From assembly GCF_026183695.1 (NCBI RefSeq), contig NZ_JAPFRD010000002.1:258725-322724 (forward strand): a stretch of 64,000 nucleotides of DNA, written 5' to 3'. The translations under genes were made by a program, and so were the position numbers. Of the stretch, positions 63,038 through 64,000 are shown in pieces. The stretch's first letter is position 1. Every line of letters begins with the position of its first letter. This stretch comes from Alteromonas aquimaris (GTDB lineage Bacteria; Pseudomonadota; Gammaproteobacteria; Enterobacterales; Alteromonadaceae). A model generated the notes under the pieces. It searched no databases. It was not told the origin of the DNA and saw nothing but the letters and a program-made list of their open reading frames with translations.

Positions 63038-63531
63038 TGACAAAACCATTCTGGGAAACCAAGACTTTAGAAGAGATGACCGAACAGGAATGGGAAGCCC
63101 TCTGCGATGGTTGTGGTAAGTGTTGCTTGCATAAGTTTATCGACGATGACTCTGTAGAGAATGCCGTAACCACTGACACAATCAAACCAGAAGAAAAAGT
63201 TCATTACACCAACATTGTATGTGACTTGCTCAATACGAAAACATGCAGTTGTACGCAATATATGGAGCGAACTCGACTGGTACCTGATTGTGTCAAGCTA
63301 ACCAAAGAAAACCTTAAAGATATCTTTTTTATGCCCACCAGTTGCAGTTACCGCAGGCTGTACGAGGGTAGGGGTTTACCTTCTTGGCATCCGCTTCTCA
63401 ATGCGGGAAGAAAGTCAGCAATGCATAAAAAAGGCATGTCAGTAAGAGGGAAAACGGTATTCGAACACCAGGTTGATATGGAACACTTTGAAGATTACAT
63501 TGCCTTGTGGCCGCTGGAAGATTTAGATTAA
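63037..63531 (+). CDS. ycgN: YcgN family cysteine-cluster protein
   Basis: 164 residues. CDGCGKCCLHKF, CDLLNTKTCSCTQY, LVPDCVKLT and MPTSCSYRRLYEGRGLPSWH form the conserved cysteine cluster of the YcgN (UPF0260) family, likely a metal or iron-sulfur site. Function unknown. It overlaps the FAH gene by one base and ends the operon. Confidence 0.93.
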   Translation: MTKPFWETKTLEEMTEQEWEALCDGCGKCCLHKFIDDDSVENAVTTDTIKPEEKVHYTNIVCDLLNTKTCSCTQYMERTRLVPDCVKLTKENLKDIFFMPTSCSYRRLYEGRGLPSWHPLLNAGRKSAMHKKGMSVRGKTVFEHQVDMEHFEDYIALWPLEDLD

Positions 63532-63633
63532 GCCTTACCCACGCGATATTAAGAGAAGAGATCATAATATTTTTTGGCTAAGCTATTTTCAATTTGTTGT
63601 GCTGAGTAGCGTTAGTTAAATTATCAACAAACC

Positions 63634-64000
63634 CCTTTTTAATCCCGCTAATCATGTTTGAGAGGTTCCCACCTTCGTGGGAACGACGAAGGATTTTAGT
63701 GGGAACGACGAGGGATGTTGGTGGGAATGACGAGGGGATGCTGCTGGGAAATTTACGTCATCCTCCCCGCGCCAAACCTTGTCATTCTCAGCGCGCTATA
63801 CCTTGTCATCCTCCGCGCCGGCGGAGGATCTCCATAATAAGAATCAGGCGTCAAAAACAGCCTTTTTAATCCCGTTAGCCGTGTTTGAGAGGTTCCCACC
63901 TTCGTGGGAACGACGAGGGGATGCTGCTGGGAAATTTACGTCATCCTCCCCGCGCCAAACCTTGTCATTCTCAGCGCGCTATACCTTGTCATCCTCCGCG
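63634..64000. repeat. mosaic of REP-like palindromes with tandem and long direct repeats
   Basis: An 87-base segment (63731-63817) is repeated exactly at 63914-64000, and a flanking unit around 63636-63690 recurs at 63863-63917. Both contain TTCCCACC TTC GTGGGAA-type and CATCCTCC...GGAGGAT-type palindromes. Within the first copy, a unit of about 22 bases (GTGGGAACGACGAAGGATTT) occurs three times in tandem at 63677, 63699 and 63721; the second copy has one unit. The array runs off the window. Confidence 0.85.

Overview
The window looks like a chromosomal segment of a marine gammaproteobacterium, most likely of the Alteromonadaceae or a close relative. I infer this from the right-hand conserved block (yoaA, tsaB, an Slp-type lipoprotein, fadD, rnd, ycgL, an MltB-type transglycosylase, a FAH-family gene, ycgN), from the marine-type secreted proteins (two large S8 proteases, a haloperoxidase-like protein, a PEP-CTERM/CHRD protein) and from the many c-di-GMP and two-component genes. 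No rRNA, tRNA or CRISPR array was recognised. All assignments come from reading the sequence by eye; no database was searched.

Layout. (1) 1-10.5 kb is an accessory island: a DUF262 gene cut by the window edge, a fossil HsdS C-terminus, unknown small genes on the plus strand, then a minus-strand unit of seven tightly packed unknown genes (10124 to 5243). That unit ends in a protein with uracil-DNA-glycosylase-like motifs and includes a 35-codon GTG-start gene. Short repeat arrays resembling insertion-sequence ends lie just upstream of it. (2) 10.7-19.4 kb is mixed: a small membrane protein, an acidic lipoprotein, a FIST sensor plus hybrid histidine kinase pair, two fused IS3-type orfA fossils, a haloperoxidase-like protein lacking part of the usual active-site signature, and degenerate remnants with repeats like those at 10.3 kb. 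(3) 19.4-32 kb encodes mostly exported proteins: a possible DUF5610 protein, a sterol-desaturase-family hydroxylase, a SYLF protein, an NTF2-like protein, a double-glycine bacteriocin-like precursor with a candidate immunity gene, a CHRD/PEP-CTERM protein and two S8 proteases. (4) 32.4-48.4 kb is signalling and envelope: a second sensor plus hybrid kinase pair, two diguanylate cyclases flanking a large unknown protein, an ECF sigma factor sandwiched between membrane proteins, a second SYLF protein and a TraB/GumN protein. (5) 48.5-63.5 kb is core metabolism and maintenance, mostly plus strand with short spacers. (6) 63.6 kb to the end is a mosaic of REP-like palindromes with tandem duplication.

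How the genes work together. The two sensor/hybrid-kinase pairs (13.9-16.7 and 34.6-37.1 kb) share the same logic: a small sensory protein followed by a hybrid kinase whose receiver domain carries no DNA-binding output. The ECF sigma gene overlaps its upstream membrane-protein gene and is followed by a likely anti-sigma membrane protein. The best candidates for something undescribed are the seven-gene operon at 5.2-10.1 kb and the bacteriocin/immunity pair at 24.15-24.64 kb.
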